Shown: in pieces, positions 23,140 through 29,681 of the stretch
Layout of the letters: every line of letters starts with the position of its first letter
How positions within the stretch are numbered: the first letter of the stretch is position 1
Source of the DNA: Longispora fulva
GTDB taxonomy: Bacteria > Actinomycetota > Actinomycetes > Mycobacteriales > Micromonosporaceae
Length of the DNA stretch: 64,000 nt
Assembly: GCF_015751905.1 (NCBI RefSeq)
Contig: NZ_JADOUF010000001.1
Span: 5,394,001-5,458,000, forward strand
Direction of reading: 5' to 3'
Notes under the pieces: generated by a model
What the model was told of the DNA's origin: nothing
The model's input: the letters and a program-made list of their open reading frames with translations, nothing else
The model's database searches: none
Translations under genes and position numbers: made by a program

Positions 23140-23979
23140 ATGCACCCGATCGCCAACACCGACCAGTCCACGGCCTGGAACGGCTACGAGGGCACCCACT
23201 GGGCGGACAACGCCCAGCGCTGGAACACGGTCAACGCCGTCGTCAACGAACCACTGCTCCGGGCGGCGGCGATCGCCTCCGACGGCCGGGTGCTCGACAT
23301 CGGCTGCGGTACCGGGCAGACCACCCGGCTCGCCGCGCGCAGCGCCCCACGGGGCCACGCCGTCGGCACGGACCTGTCGGCACCGATGCTGGAGCGCGCC
23401 CGGGCCACCACGGCGGCGGAGCGCATCCCCAACGCGCGTTTCGACCAGGGCGACGCCCAGGTCCACCCGTTCCCGCCCGCCGGGTACGACGCCGCGATCA
23501 GCCGGTTCGGGGTGATGTTCTTCGCCGACCCCGCTGCGGCGTTCGCCAACATCGGCCGGGCACTGCGCCCCGGCGGGCGGCTGGCCTTCGTCTGCGCGGC
23601 CGACCCTGGGCGGACCGACTGGGTGCGGGCCCTCGCCGCGATGGGCGACCACGTGCCGGTCCCCGACTTCCGGGTCGGCGCGCCGGGCATGTTCTCCCTC
23701 GGGGAACCCGACCGGATCCACGCACTGCTGACCGGGGCCGGATTCGCCACCCCCACCGTCGAGGCGCTGGAGGTCGACGCGCCCTGGGGCCGCGACGCCG
23801 GGGACGCGGCCGGCTTTCTGCTCGACTCCGGCCCCGGGCGGCACGTGCTCGGCCAGGTGGACCCGGCCACCGCGGCCCGGGCCCACGAGGCGCTCAGGTC
23901 AGCGCTGCGCGTCCACGAGACGGCCGGCGGCCTCCTGCTGCACGGCTCGTGCTGGCTGGTCACGGCGATCCGCGCCTGA
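23140..23979 (+). CDS. Class I SAM-dependent methyltransferase
   Basis: 279 residues from ATG 23140, which follows GGAGGAG; the frame is open further upstream but crosses the operators. Motif I is VLDIGCGTGQTTRLAA (around 50-65), the acidic residue of motif II lies in VGTDLSAPML, and motif IV-like ISRFGVMFFADPAAAF and the post-motif LRPGGRLAFVCAAD match UbiE/COQ5-like enzymes. The substrate is unknown. Expression is probably gated by the divergent TetR protein, which suggests a role in modifying a toxic or signalling small molecule. Confidence 0.88.
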   Translation: MHPIANTDQSTAWNGYEGTHWADNAQRWNTVNAVVNEPLLRAAAIASDGRVLDIGCGTGQTTRLAARSAPRGHAVGTDLSAPMLERARATTAAERIPNARFDQGDAQVHPFPPAGYDAAISRFGVMFFADPAAAFANIGRALRPGGRLAFVCAADPGRTDWVRALAAMGDHVPVPDFRVGAPGMFSLGEPDRIHALLTGAGFATPTVEALEVDAPWGRDAGDAAGFLLDSGPGRHVLGQVDPATAARAHEALRSALRVHETAGGLLLHGSCWLVTAIRA

Positions 23980-24038
23980 CGGACGCCGGGGATTGCCGCT
24001 GGAAACCGGATGAGGTGTCGCCGTAACGGAAGAAGGTC

Positions 24039-24587
24039 TCAGGAGAGCAGGGCCCGGGTGGCGTCCCAGCCCTCCAGCGCCTCGTCGAGGCGGGCGAAAC
24101 CGGCCGGGGAGTCCAGCCGGTGCCACGGGGTCGTGACCGCGGCCTCCGGAGGCGGCTCGGAGGACCAGTCCAGGTCGGGGATGCCGCCGGCCAGCCGGGC
24201 CGCGATGCCGTAGATGCCGCCGCCGACGGCCGGGGCGACCGCCAGGTCCCGGCTGCTCAGCGGGCGGAGCAGCTTGCCGACGAGCATCGCCGGCAGGTCC
24301 GGCGCGTCGGCGGCGAGGACGGCGGCCAGGTCGTAGCCGTCGTCGGCCGCCGCGGCGAGGGCCTGCAACGGGCTGGTGGCGGAGTACACCTTCATGGTCG
24401 GCCAGCGCACCGCCTCGACCAGGTCGACGGCCTCCGGCGGCGCGGCGACGGCGGCGTCGGTCTCCGCCAGGCCCGCGACCAGGTCGACCATGTCCTCGGC
24501 GAGGGCCGCCCGCCACTTCTCGGGGTCGACACCGGGCGGGGCCCAGACGGGCGGGGTCAGCAGGACGATCACGCAGCGGGAGGTCAC
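24039..24587 (-). CDS. Conserved hypothetical protein, possibly DUF2064/nucleotidyltransferase-like
   Basis: 182 residues from a GTG. The N-terminus reads as a Rossmann-like strand (RCVIVLLTPPVWAPPG), followed by a helix and VAAPPEAVDL. Later, DLAAVLAADAPDLPAMLVGK and GGGIYGIAARL resemble the acidic and glycine segments of GT-A-fold DUF2064 proteins, but key residues are not secure. It lies 81 bases downstream of the YgjP-like gene on the same strand. The similarity is weak, so treat the family as a suggestion. Confidence 0.55.
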   Translation of the reverse strand: MTSRCVIVLLTPPVWAPPGVDPEKWRAALAEDMVDLVAGLAETDAAVAAPPEAVDLVEAVRWPTMKVYSATSPLQALAAAADDGYDLAAVLAADAPDLPAMLVGKLLRPLSSRDLAVAPAVGGGIYGIAARLAGGIPDLDWSSEPPPEAAVTTPWHRLDSPAGFARLDEALEGWDATRALLS

Positions 24588-24668
24588 GTCTCATCTTCGG
24601 TCACGCCCGTACCCGGCGTCACCCTCGGTCGGGCCGTGTCGGCGTCCGCCCGCCGGGGGTGTTCCCGG

Positions 24669-25235
24669 TCAGGCCTGGTCCGCGTCGTCCTGGGTCAGGG
24701 CGAGTCCCGCGTCGTCGCCGGTCAGGTCGAGTCCGGCTGCGGCCGCGACCCCTTCGAGATAGCCCTGGGCGCGCTCGGCCTTCGGGAACCGCCCGACCAG
24801 CGCCCAGAATGCCGGCCCGTGCCCGGCGACCACGAGATGGCTCAACTCGTGCAGCAGCACGTAGTCGATCACCCACTCGGGCATGCCCCGGAGCCGGTCG
24901 GACAGCCGGATGCTGCGCTCCGCCGGGGTGCACGACCCCCACCGGCTGTTCTGGTTGCCGACCCAGCGCACGGTCTCCGGCGGGGTCTTCAGCTCGGGGA
25001 GGAAGCGACGACCGAGCTGGATCGCCCGGTCGTAGAGTTCCGTGTCGCTGCGGCGGCGGCGTTGACCTCGGGCCGCGATCCGGTCGAGCATCCGGTCGAC
25101 CCACTCGCGCTCCTCGGCGCGGCTGAACTGGTTGGGAATGAGCACCACAACCCGGTCGCCGTCCTGGTAGGCGGACACCGTACGTCGGCGGCGATCACTG
25201 CGCCGTACCTCGACGTCTGGCCTCTGGGGTGCCAC
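24669..25235 (-). CDS. YgjP-like (M48-related) metallopeptidase domain protein
   Basis: 188 residues, GTG start 6 bases after a TAGCGT -10 element. The basic N-terminus (VEVRRSDRRRRTVSAY) leads into the family signature WVGNQNSRWGSCTPAERSI (about 91-109). The zinc site HELSH (129-133) and a downstream histidine in VVAGHGPAFW (139) follow. This is the DUF45/YgjP group of gluzincin-like proteins, whose substrate is not known. The chain ends in an acidic tail. It is cytoplasmic. Confidence 0.88.
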   Translation of the reverse strand: MAPQRPDVEVRRSDRRRRTVSAYQDGDRVVVLIPNQFSRAEEREWVDRMLDRIAARGQRRRRSDTELYDRAIQLGRRFLPELKTPPETVRWVGNQNSRWGSCTPAERSIRLSDRLRGMPEWVIDYVLLHELSHLVVAGHGPAFWALVGRFPKAERAQGYLEGVAAAAGLDLTGDDAGLALTQDDADQA

Positions 25236-25241
25236 TAGGGC

Positions 25242-25247
25242 ACGCTA
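25242..25247 (-). promoter_or_regulatory. -10 element of a leaderless promoter (YgjP-like gene)
   Basis: TAGCGT on the minus strand ends 6 bases before the GTG start at 25235, the spacing expected when transcription begins at the start codon. Confidence 0.55.
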
Positions 25248-25524
25248 ACCGGTCCTGGGCCGCTCTCCAAGCCCTTCACGGTGAAATTGTCAAGTCGACC
25301 CTTAACAGATGCATTCTGAGCGCTATAAAGTGTCATACTTCAGACATACTCGGCGTGTCTCGGGTCAACCGGGCCGGGAGAGGCCCCCCATCAGGGCAGA
25401 CTCACGGGGTCGACTTCCTCACAGTGTCGACGTGGCGCTGACGCTTCACCCGTTCGGGGTGGGTACTGTCCGCCGAACCGGTGGTCGCGACCCGCGGCCG
25501 GGAGAGCATCAAGGAGGGGTCGCC

Positions 25525-25683
25525 GTGGCTCAGTACAACGGCTACTGCGTGAAGTGCAAGGAGAAGCGGGACTTCGAGGGGACCGTCGAGGTCTCGAAGA
25601 CCGGGATGAACATGGCGAAGGGCATCTGTCCGGTGTGCGGAACCAAGATGAACCGCATCCTCGGCAAGGCTCCCGTGGCCTAG
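25525..25683 (+). CDS. Small zinc-ribbon protein (DUF5679-like)
   Basis: 52 residues from GTG 25525, preceded by AAGGAGGGG; the frame is open further upstream but without a ribosome site. Two CxxC pairs (YCVKCKEKRDF and ICPVCGTKMN) form a zinc ribbon of the kind seen in small actinobacterial DUF5679 proteins. Basic residues elsewhere would allow RNA or DNA contact. A strong terminator follows 8 bases after the stop, so it is probably a short monocistronic transcript. The 289-base region upstream is AT-richer than average and holds its promoter. Confidence 0.85.
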   Translation: MAQYNGYCVKCKEKRDFEGTVEVSKTGMNMAKGICPVCGTKMNRILGKAPVA

Positions 25684-25691
25684 GTACATGG

Positions 25692-25717
25692 GGGGCGGCC
25701 GTCAGGCCGCCCCTTTG
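25692..25717 (+). terminator. Intrinsic terminator of the zinc-ribbon gene
   Basis: A perfect 9-bp stem (GGGGCGGCC/GGCCGCCCC) with a four-base loop, followed by TTTGTCTGTTTT. Confidence 0.9.
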
Positions 25718-25747
25718 TCTGTTTTCGGACCGCAGTACCGGATTTCC

Positions 25748-25807
25748 TGTGGATAACGCGGGTTTCCCTGTGGATAACCCGGTGGACGGGCCCGCGCCTG
25801 TGGACAA
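25748..25807 (-). other. Cluster of three phased DnaA boxes
   Basis: On the minus strand, TTATCCACA occurs at 25748-25756 and 25769-25777, and TTGTCCACA at 25799-25807. The first two match the bacterial consensus exactly and the third is the form preferred in high-GC Actinobacteria. They share one orientation and are spaced 21 and 30 bp, about two and three helical turns. No dnaA or dnaN gene is in view, so this is not oriC. It may titrate DnaA or regulate the downstream ThiF-like gene. Confidence 0.7.
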
Positions 25808-25845
25808 CGCGGCCCGCGACCGGGGCCCAGCGCCAGCCTGAGGTC

Positions 25846-26889
25846 ATGCGTCCACTCCTCGCCCTGCGCCGGCTCCGCCGCGACCCGGGCAGCGTCCAAC
25901 TCGGCGTCGACCCCGCGCACGCGGCCCTCCTCGACCTCGCCGACCCCCGCCTCGTGCGCCTCCTCGACCTGCTCGACGGCTCCCGCGCCCCCGCCCAGCT
26001 GCGGCTCGCGGCCCGCCGGCTCGGCCTGCCCGACGACGCCCTGCCGGCCCTCCTCGACGTCCTCGCCGCCGCCGGCCTGCTCCGGAACGGCACCCTGCCC
26101 GCCGGCCTGCCCGAACGGGCCCGCCCCGCACTGCTCACCGAGGCACGGGCGCTCGCGGTCCGGACCGAACCGGCCGGGGCCCTGCGCCGGCGGTGGGCCG
26201 CCACGGTGGCCCTCGTCGGGGAGGACCGGCTCTGCGTGCCCCTCGCCGCCGCCCTCGCCAGCTCCGGAGTCGGCCGGGTCGGCTTCGGCCTGACCGGGGT
26301 CGCCGGGCGCGTCGACGCCCTGCCCGGCGGCCTGTGCCCCGACGACACCGGCCGGGGGCGGTCCGTGGCCGCCGCCGACGCCGTCCGCCGGGCGGCCCCG
26401 CACACCAGGGTGGGCGGCGGGCCGGCGACGCTGGTGGTCCACGTCGGCCACCTGGACCGGCCGGCCCGGCTCGTCGCGCTCGGCCACGCCCGGGGCGGCA
26501 CCCCGCACCTGGCGGTCACCATCCGTGACGGCAGGATCGCGGTCGGCCCGCTGGTCCGGCCGGGGTCGACGGCCTGCCTCGGGTGCGTCGACCTGTACCG
26601 CACGGCCCGCGACCCGCGCTGGCCGTTCCTCGCCGCCCAGCTGGCCACCACCCCGTCCCGCGCGGAGCCCTGCGAGGCGGCGCTGGCCGTCCTCGCCGTC
26701 GGGTACGCGACCGCCCAGGTCCTCGTCCAGCTCGACGGCGGCGACCCCGAGACCCTGGACACCACCGTGGAATGGGCCCCGGACGGCTCGGCCCGCCGCC
26801 AGTCCTGGCGGAGGAATCCGGACTGTGACTGCATTGGTCGGTGGCCCGGGCGGCACAACGCCCCCGGGGCGGGGACAATGGGCGGGTGA
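25846..26889 (+). CDS. ThiF/TOMM-leader-binding-like protein
   Basis: 347 residues. The N-terminal ~100 residues form a winged-helix-like region (VRLLDLLDGSRAPAQLRLAA) like the leader-peptide-binding domain of azole (TOMM) cyclodehydratase partners. A degenerate E1/ThiF Rossmann part follows (VALVGEDRLCVPLAAALASS). Two cysteine pairs (CLGCVDLYR, about 246-254, and CDCIG near the C-terminus) could hold zinc. There is no precursor peptide or YcaO gene nearby, so a RiPP role is not supported. It overlaps the ABC1 kinase start by 4 bases (GTGA), and this pair is also adjacent in mycobacteria (from memory). Confidence 0.75.
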   Translation: MRPLLALRRLRRDPGSVQLGVDPAHAALLDLADPRLVRLLDLLDGSRAPAQLRLAARRLGLPDDALPALLDVLAAAGLLRNGTLPAGLPERARPALLTEARALAVRTEPAGALRRRWAATVALVGEDRLCVPLAAALASSGVGRVGFGLTGVAGRVDALPGGLCPDDTGRGRSVAAADAVRRAAPHTRVGGGPATLVVHVGHLDRPARLVALGHARGGTPHLAVTIRDGRIAVGPLVRPGSTACLGCVDLYRTARDPRWPFLAAQLATTPSRAEPCEAALAVLAVGYATAQVLVQLDGGDPETLDTTVEWAPDGSARRQSWRRNPDCDCIGRWPGRHNAPGAGTMGG

Positions 26890-28199
26890 CCGACATCCCG
26901 CGCCGCGCGCTCTCCCGCACCGCGAAGCTCGCCTCGCTGCCCCTCGGCTTCGCCGGCCGGGCAGCCCTCGGCTTCGGCAAGCGGATGACCGGACTGGCCT
27001 CCGACGTGATCAGCGAGGAGATCCAGCAGCGCACAGCCGAGCAGCTGTTCAGCGTGCTGGGGCAGCTCAAGGGTGGGGCGATGAAGCTCGGCCAGGCCCT
27101 GAGCGTGTTCGAGGCGGCGCTGCCGGAGTCCCTCGCGGGGCCATACCGGGAGGCGCTGACCAAGCTGCAGGAAGCCGCCCCGCCGCTGCCGGCCGCGACC
27201 GTCCACAAGGTGCTCGCCCAGGAGTTGGGGGCCGACTGGCGCAGTCAGTTCCAGGAGTTCGACGACACGCCGACCGCCGCGGCGAGCATCGGGCAGGTGC
27301 ACCGCGCGGTCTGGGCGGACGGCCGGGACGTGGCGGTCAAGGTGCAGTACCCGGGGGCGGGCGACGCGCTGGTCGCCGACCTGAACCAGCTGGCCCGGTT
27401 CTCGGCCCTGTTCAAGATCCTCCAGCCGGGGCTGGACGTGAAACCCCTGGTCAACGAGCTGCGCGAGCGGGTGGTCGAGGAGCTCGACTATGAGCTGGAG
27501 GCGAGCTATCAGAAGCAGTTCGCCGCGGCGTACCAGGATGATCCGGAGATCTTCGTTCCGCAGGTAGTCGCCGCCGGGCCACGGGTGATCGTCACCGAAT
27601 GGATGGCGGGCACCCCCCTGTCGAAGATCATTTCCGGGGGTACGCGGGAGCAGCGCGACCTCGCGGGCCTGCGGATGTCCACCCTGCACTTCTCCGGCCC
27701 CACCCGGGCGGGCCTCCTGCACGCCGACCCGCACCCGGGCAACTTCCGGCTGCTCGACGACGGCCGGCTCGGGGTCCTCGACTTCGGCGCGTGCGCCCGG
27801 CTGCCCGAGGGCCACCCCGAGCCGCTCGGCCGGCTGACCCGGCTCGCGCTGGCCGGCGAGGCGGACCTGGTGCTCGCCGGGCTACGCGGCGAGGGCTTCG
27901 TCAAACCCAACGTCGACATCGACGCCGAGGCGGTTCTGGAGTACGTGCTGCCGATGCTCGCGCCGATCGCCCAGGACGAGTTCCAGTTCTCCCGGGCGTG
28001 GCTGCGCGCGGAGGCAACCCGGATCGCGAACCCGAAGAGCCCCGCCTACACGCTCGGCAAGCAGATGAACCTGCCGCCGTCCTACCTGCTGATCCACCGG
28101 GTCACCCTCGGCTCGATCGGCGTCCTCTGCCAACTGGAGGCCAAAGCCTCCTACCGTTCGGTGCTCACCCGGTGGCTACCCGGCTTCGCCGACGAGTAG
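26886..28199 (+). CDS. ABC1/AarF-type atypical kinase
   Basis: 437 residues from GTG 26886, overlapping the stop of the ThiF-like gene; the frame is open upstream but that start is out of context. It shows the ABC1 set: the KGGAMKLGQALSVFE block (KxGQ, about 55-69), AASIGQVHRAVWADGRDVAV with lysine in VAVKVQYP, the ELDYELEA acidic motif, HADPHPGNF in the catalytic loop, and LDFGACARL for the metal-binding DFG. Members phosphorylate or hydrolyse ATP in coenzyme Q or lipid metabolism. In Actinobacteria the homologue precedes whiB7. The substrate is unknown. Confidence 0.9.
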   Translation: MTDIPRRALSRTAKLASLPLGFAGRAALGFGKRMTGLASDVISEEIQQRTAEQLFSVLGQLKGGAMKLGQALSVFEAALPESLAGPYREALTKLQEAAPPLPAATVHKVLAQELGADWRSQFQEFDDTPTAAASIGQVHRAVWADGRDVAVKVQYPGAGDALVADLNQLARFSALFKILQPGLDVKPLVNELRERVVEELDYELEASYQKQFAAAYQDDPEIFVPQVVAAGPRVIVTEWMAGTPLSKIISGGTREQRDLAGLRMSTLHFSGPTRAGLLHADPHPGNFRLLDDGRLGVLDFGACARLPEGHPEPLGRLTRLALAGEADLVLAGLRGEGFVKPNVDIDAEAVLEYVLPMLAPIAQDEFQFSRAWLRAEATRIANPKSPAYTLGKQMNLPPSYLLIHRVTLGSIGVLCQLEAKASYRSVLTRWLPGFADE

Positions 28200-28347
28200 A
28201 CCCGTCCTCGATCGCGAGGAGATTGGCCCGGGCGCAGAACGCGCACAGCCACAGCCGGCCGCCCGGGCCGAGTTGCAGGGCCCAGCCGTCCAGCGGCGGA
28301 TCCTCGGCATCCCGGTCGCAGAGCGCACAGTAGACGGTCTCGTCCAT
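28165..28347 (-). CDS. Small two-CxxC zinc-finger-like protein
   Basis: 60 residues from ATG 28347, preceded by GGGAGGGG. CALCDRD near residue 7 and CAFCARAN near residue 35 form a likely zinc site around a compact core. The 3' end overlaps the kinase gene by 35 bases in antisense, so the overlapping codons are constrained by both. Two direct repeats lie in its promoter region. The family is not recognised; DNA- or protein-binding roles are possible. Confidence 0.65.
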   Translation of the reverse strand: MDETVYCALCDRDAEDPPLDGWALQLGPGGRLWLCAFCARANLLAIEDGSTRRRSRVATG

Positions 28348-28363
28348 GACCCCTCCCCCGGTT

Positions 28364-28431
28364 GACGCACCGTAACAATTCTCGACGGTACGCCGGCCAC
28401 GCCCCGGTTGTGGGGGACGCACCGTAACGAT
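28364..28431 (-). repeat. Direct repeat pair upstream of the small zinc-finger gene
   Basis: GACGCACCGTAAC is repeated exactly at 28364-28376 and 28416-28428 (with xAT following), offset 52 bp, about five helical turns. The nearer copy is 16 bases from the start codon. It is a candidate operator or duplicated promoter. Confidence 0.5.
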
Positions 28432-28445
28432 CCGCGCATGCGAAA

Positions 28446-28476
28446 CGCCCGCCCCGGCCAGTGGCCGGGACGGGCG
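28446..28476 (-). terminator. Terminator of the 48-residue ORF
   Basis: The stem CGCCCG...CGGGCG extends inward with one mismatch to a 14-bp hairpin and is followed by TTTC on the minus strand, 43 bases past the stop codon at 28519. Confidence 0.75.
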
Positions 28477-28518
28477 GTGTGTGTACTAGGGGGTCCCCGT
28501 TCTCAGTGCTGGGTCGAA

Positions 28519-28665
28519 CTAGGCGTCGTTACGACGCGCGACCCACAGAGCGATGCGACGGGCTGCACGGGACGCCCCCTGGCGTACCGGCGCAGCCTTG
28601 GGCATTCGTGCCCGGCTCATCGCTTCGTACTGAATATGGTTCACGTGGTTGATTTCGAAGTTCAT
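28519..28665 (-). CDS. 48-residue basic small protein near whiB7
   Basis: ATG 28665 follows AGAGGAAG at normal spacing and the frame ends at TAG 28519. The product begins MNFEINHVNHIQYEAMSRAR and continues into an arginine- and alanine-rich amphipathic helix (ASRAARRIALWVARRND). The ribosome site and the terminator after it support translation. It starts 37 bases after the whiB7 stop, so it may share the WhiB7 transcript. I do not recognise the family. The amphipathic, positively charged helix could contact membrane, RNA or ribosome; that is speculative. Confidence 0.6.
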   Translation of the reverse strand: MNFEINHVNHIQYEAMSRARMPKAAPVRQGASRAARRIALWVARRNDA

Positions 28666-28702
28666 CGATCTTCCTCTGCTACTCGAAGTATGTCTGTGGT
28701 GC

Positions 28703-29008
28703 TCAGGCCGCGCGGAGCTGCGCGTCCCGGGCGAGGTCTTCCTTACGCGGACGGCCCCGGGGCCGCTTCCGCGGTACTACGGTGCCGCGCTCGAAGATCT
28801 CGCCACCCCACACGCCCCACGGCTCCTGCCGCTCCAGCGCGCCAGCGAGGCACTCCACCCGGACCGGGCAGGCACCACACAGGGTCTTGGCGTTCTCCAG
28901 CTCAGCCGGCGCCTCCGCGAACCACAGGTCCGGGTTGTTGCGCCGACACGGCAGGTCGTCACGGTCGGTGTCGATGGCCCGTTCCACGGGGACCAACGCC
29001 AGGCTCAT
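28703..29008 (-). CDS. whiB7: WhiB7-type redox-sensing transcription factor
   Basis: 101 residues. The four cluster cysteines are C21, C44, C47 and C53 (CGACPVRVEC), followed by the G(V/I)WGG turn (65-69). The C-terminal AT-hook RGRPRK (84-89) separates WhiB7 from other WhiB proteins. WhiB7 binds the housekeeping sigma factor region 4 and activates antibiotic-resistance genes at promoters with an AT-rich block just above the -35. Here such a promoter lies ~550 bases upstream of its own start, with a structured leader and a translated ORF between, as in mycobacteria and Streptomyces. Confidence 0.92.
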   Translation of the reverse strand: MSLALVPVERAIDTDRDDLPCRRNNPDLWFAEAPAELENAKTLCGACPVRVECLAGALERQEPWGVWGGEIFERGTVVPRKRPRGRPRKEDLARDAQLRAA

Positions 29009-29071
29009 GCCCGGTTCACCTCTTCCTGTCTCGTTCCACTACGGCGTCGCCCCTGTTTGGAGCAACGAATA

Positions 29072-29137
29072 AGGCCGCGGATCCCGGTTATCGGGTTCCG
29101 CGGCCTCGAGGTGAGCCGTCGCCTGGTGGTTACCAGG
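29072..29137 (-). promoter_or_regulatory. Leader hairpins between the uORF and whiB7 (possible attenuator)
   Basis: Hairpin A (29122-29137) is CCTGGT-N4-ACCAGG and contains the stop codon of the upstream ORF (29130-29132). Hairpin B (29072-29106) has a perfect 10-bp stem AGGCCGCGGA/TCCGCGGCCT with an inner CCCG/CGGG and is followed by TTATTCG. A ribosome stopping or stalling at the uORF end would disrupt hairpin A and could change folding of B. Confidence 0.6.
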
Positions 29138-29459
29138 TTTCTCTCCCTCGAGGCGGGGTCCCGCCCACGTACGCCCCCGGCCGCTTATCGGCGGTCGACG
29201 GACCTTCGGCCAGCTCGCCCGTGATCGGCGCGGTCTGGACCAGTTCACTCATCTGCACGGACTGCGACCCGGACTCGGGCCGGCGAGCCAGCATGACCGA
29301 CAGGTTCAGCTCGGTGTTGCAACCGGCACCGAAGCCGAATCCGAGACCCCACGCGTCGCCACCACGGTGGGCGGGGGCGAGCAGGGACGGCGCGACAGCG
29401 CTCCGGGCGTGGCCGGCCAGCATCGACAGCTGTGCCGTCGTCTTCTCGATGATCACCAT
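29130..29459 (-). CDS. Upstream ORF in the whiB7 leader
   Basis: 109 residues from ATG 29459, preceded by GGGAGGTG. The product starts MVIIEKTTAQLSMLAGHARS and contains GLGFGFGAGCNTELNLSVM, then a charged, proline-rich tail. It occupies most of the leader between the predicted WhiB7-dependent promoter and whiB7, and its stop codon falls inside a hairpin. It may be a true small protein or, as in mycobacterial and Streptomyces whiB7 homologues, a leader whose translation senses ribosome inhibition. No family recognised. Confidence 0.55.
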   Translation of the reverse strand: MVIIEKTTAQLSMLAGHARSAVAPSLLAPAHRGGDAWGLGFGFGAGCNTELNLSVMLARRPESGSQSVQMSELVQTAPITGELAEGPSTADKRPGAYVGGTPPRGRETW

Positions 29460-29532
29460 TGTCAACACCTCCCGACTAACTCCCGATCCGGACATGGTCA
29501 CCGCAGCCAGATTCCTCTGGTGTGGTGCCATG

Positions 29533-29571
29533 AGGCTATGCCTCGCGTAGCAAACGTCGCAACCTAATTTA
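29533..29571 (-). promoter_or_regulatory. Predicted WhiB7-dependent promoter of whiB7
   Basis: On the minus strand: an AT-rich block TAAATTA (29565-29571), two bases, a -35 TTGCGA (29557-29562), 18 bases, a -10 TAGCCT (29533-29538). An A/T block immediately above the -35 is the hallmark of WhiB7-activated promoters, consistent with autoactivation. Transcription should begin near 29526, giving a ~520-base leader. Confidence 0.65.
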
Positions 29572-29681
29572 CGGTGCCGTTATCCAGGAACTTTGTGTCA
29601 GCACGCGACTACGGCTGGCGGCACTCTCAGGGTACGCGACCAGGGCCCGGCGCGTGGCCCGGTAAGGACCGCCGGGCGTCC

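Noticed and set aside
25748-25807. DnaA-box cluster as the chromosome origin
   Set aside because: Only three boxes and none of the dnaA, dnaN or rpmH genes that mark oriC in Actinobacteria.
25846-26889. Possible RiPP (TOMM) biosynthetic cluster around the ThiF-like protein
   Set aside because: No precursor peptide, YcaO cyclodehydratase or transporter is next to it; the neighbour is a conserved ABC1 kinase.
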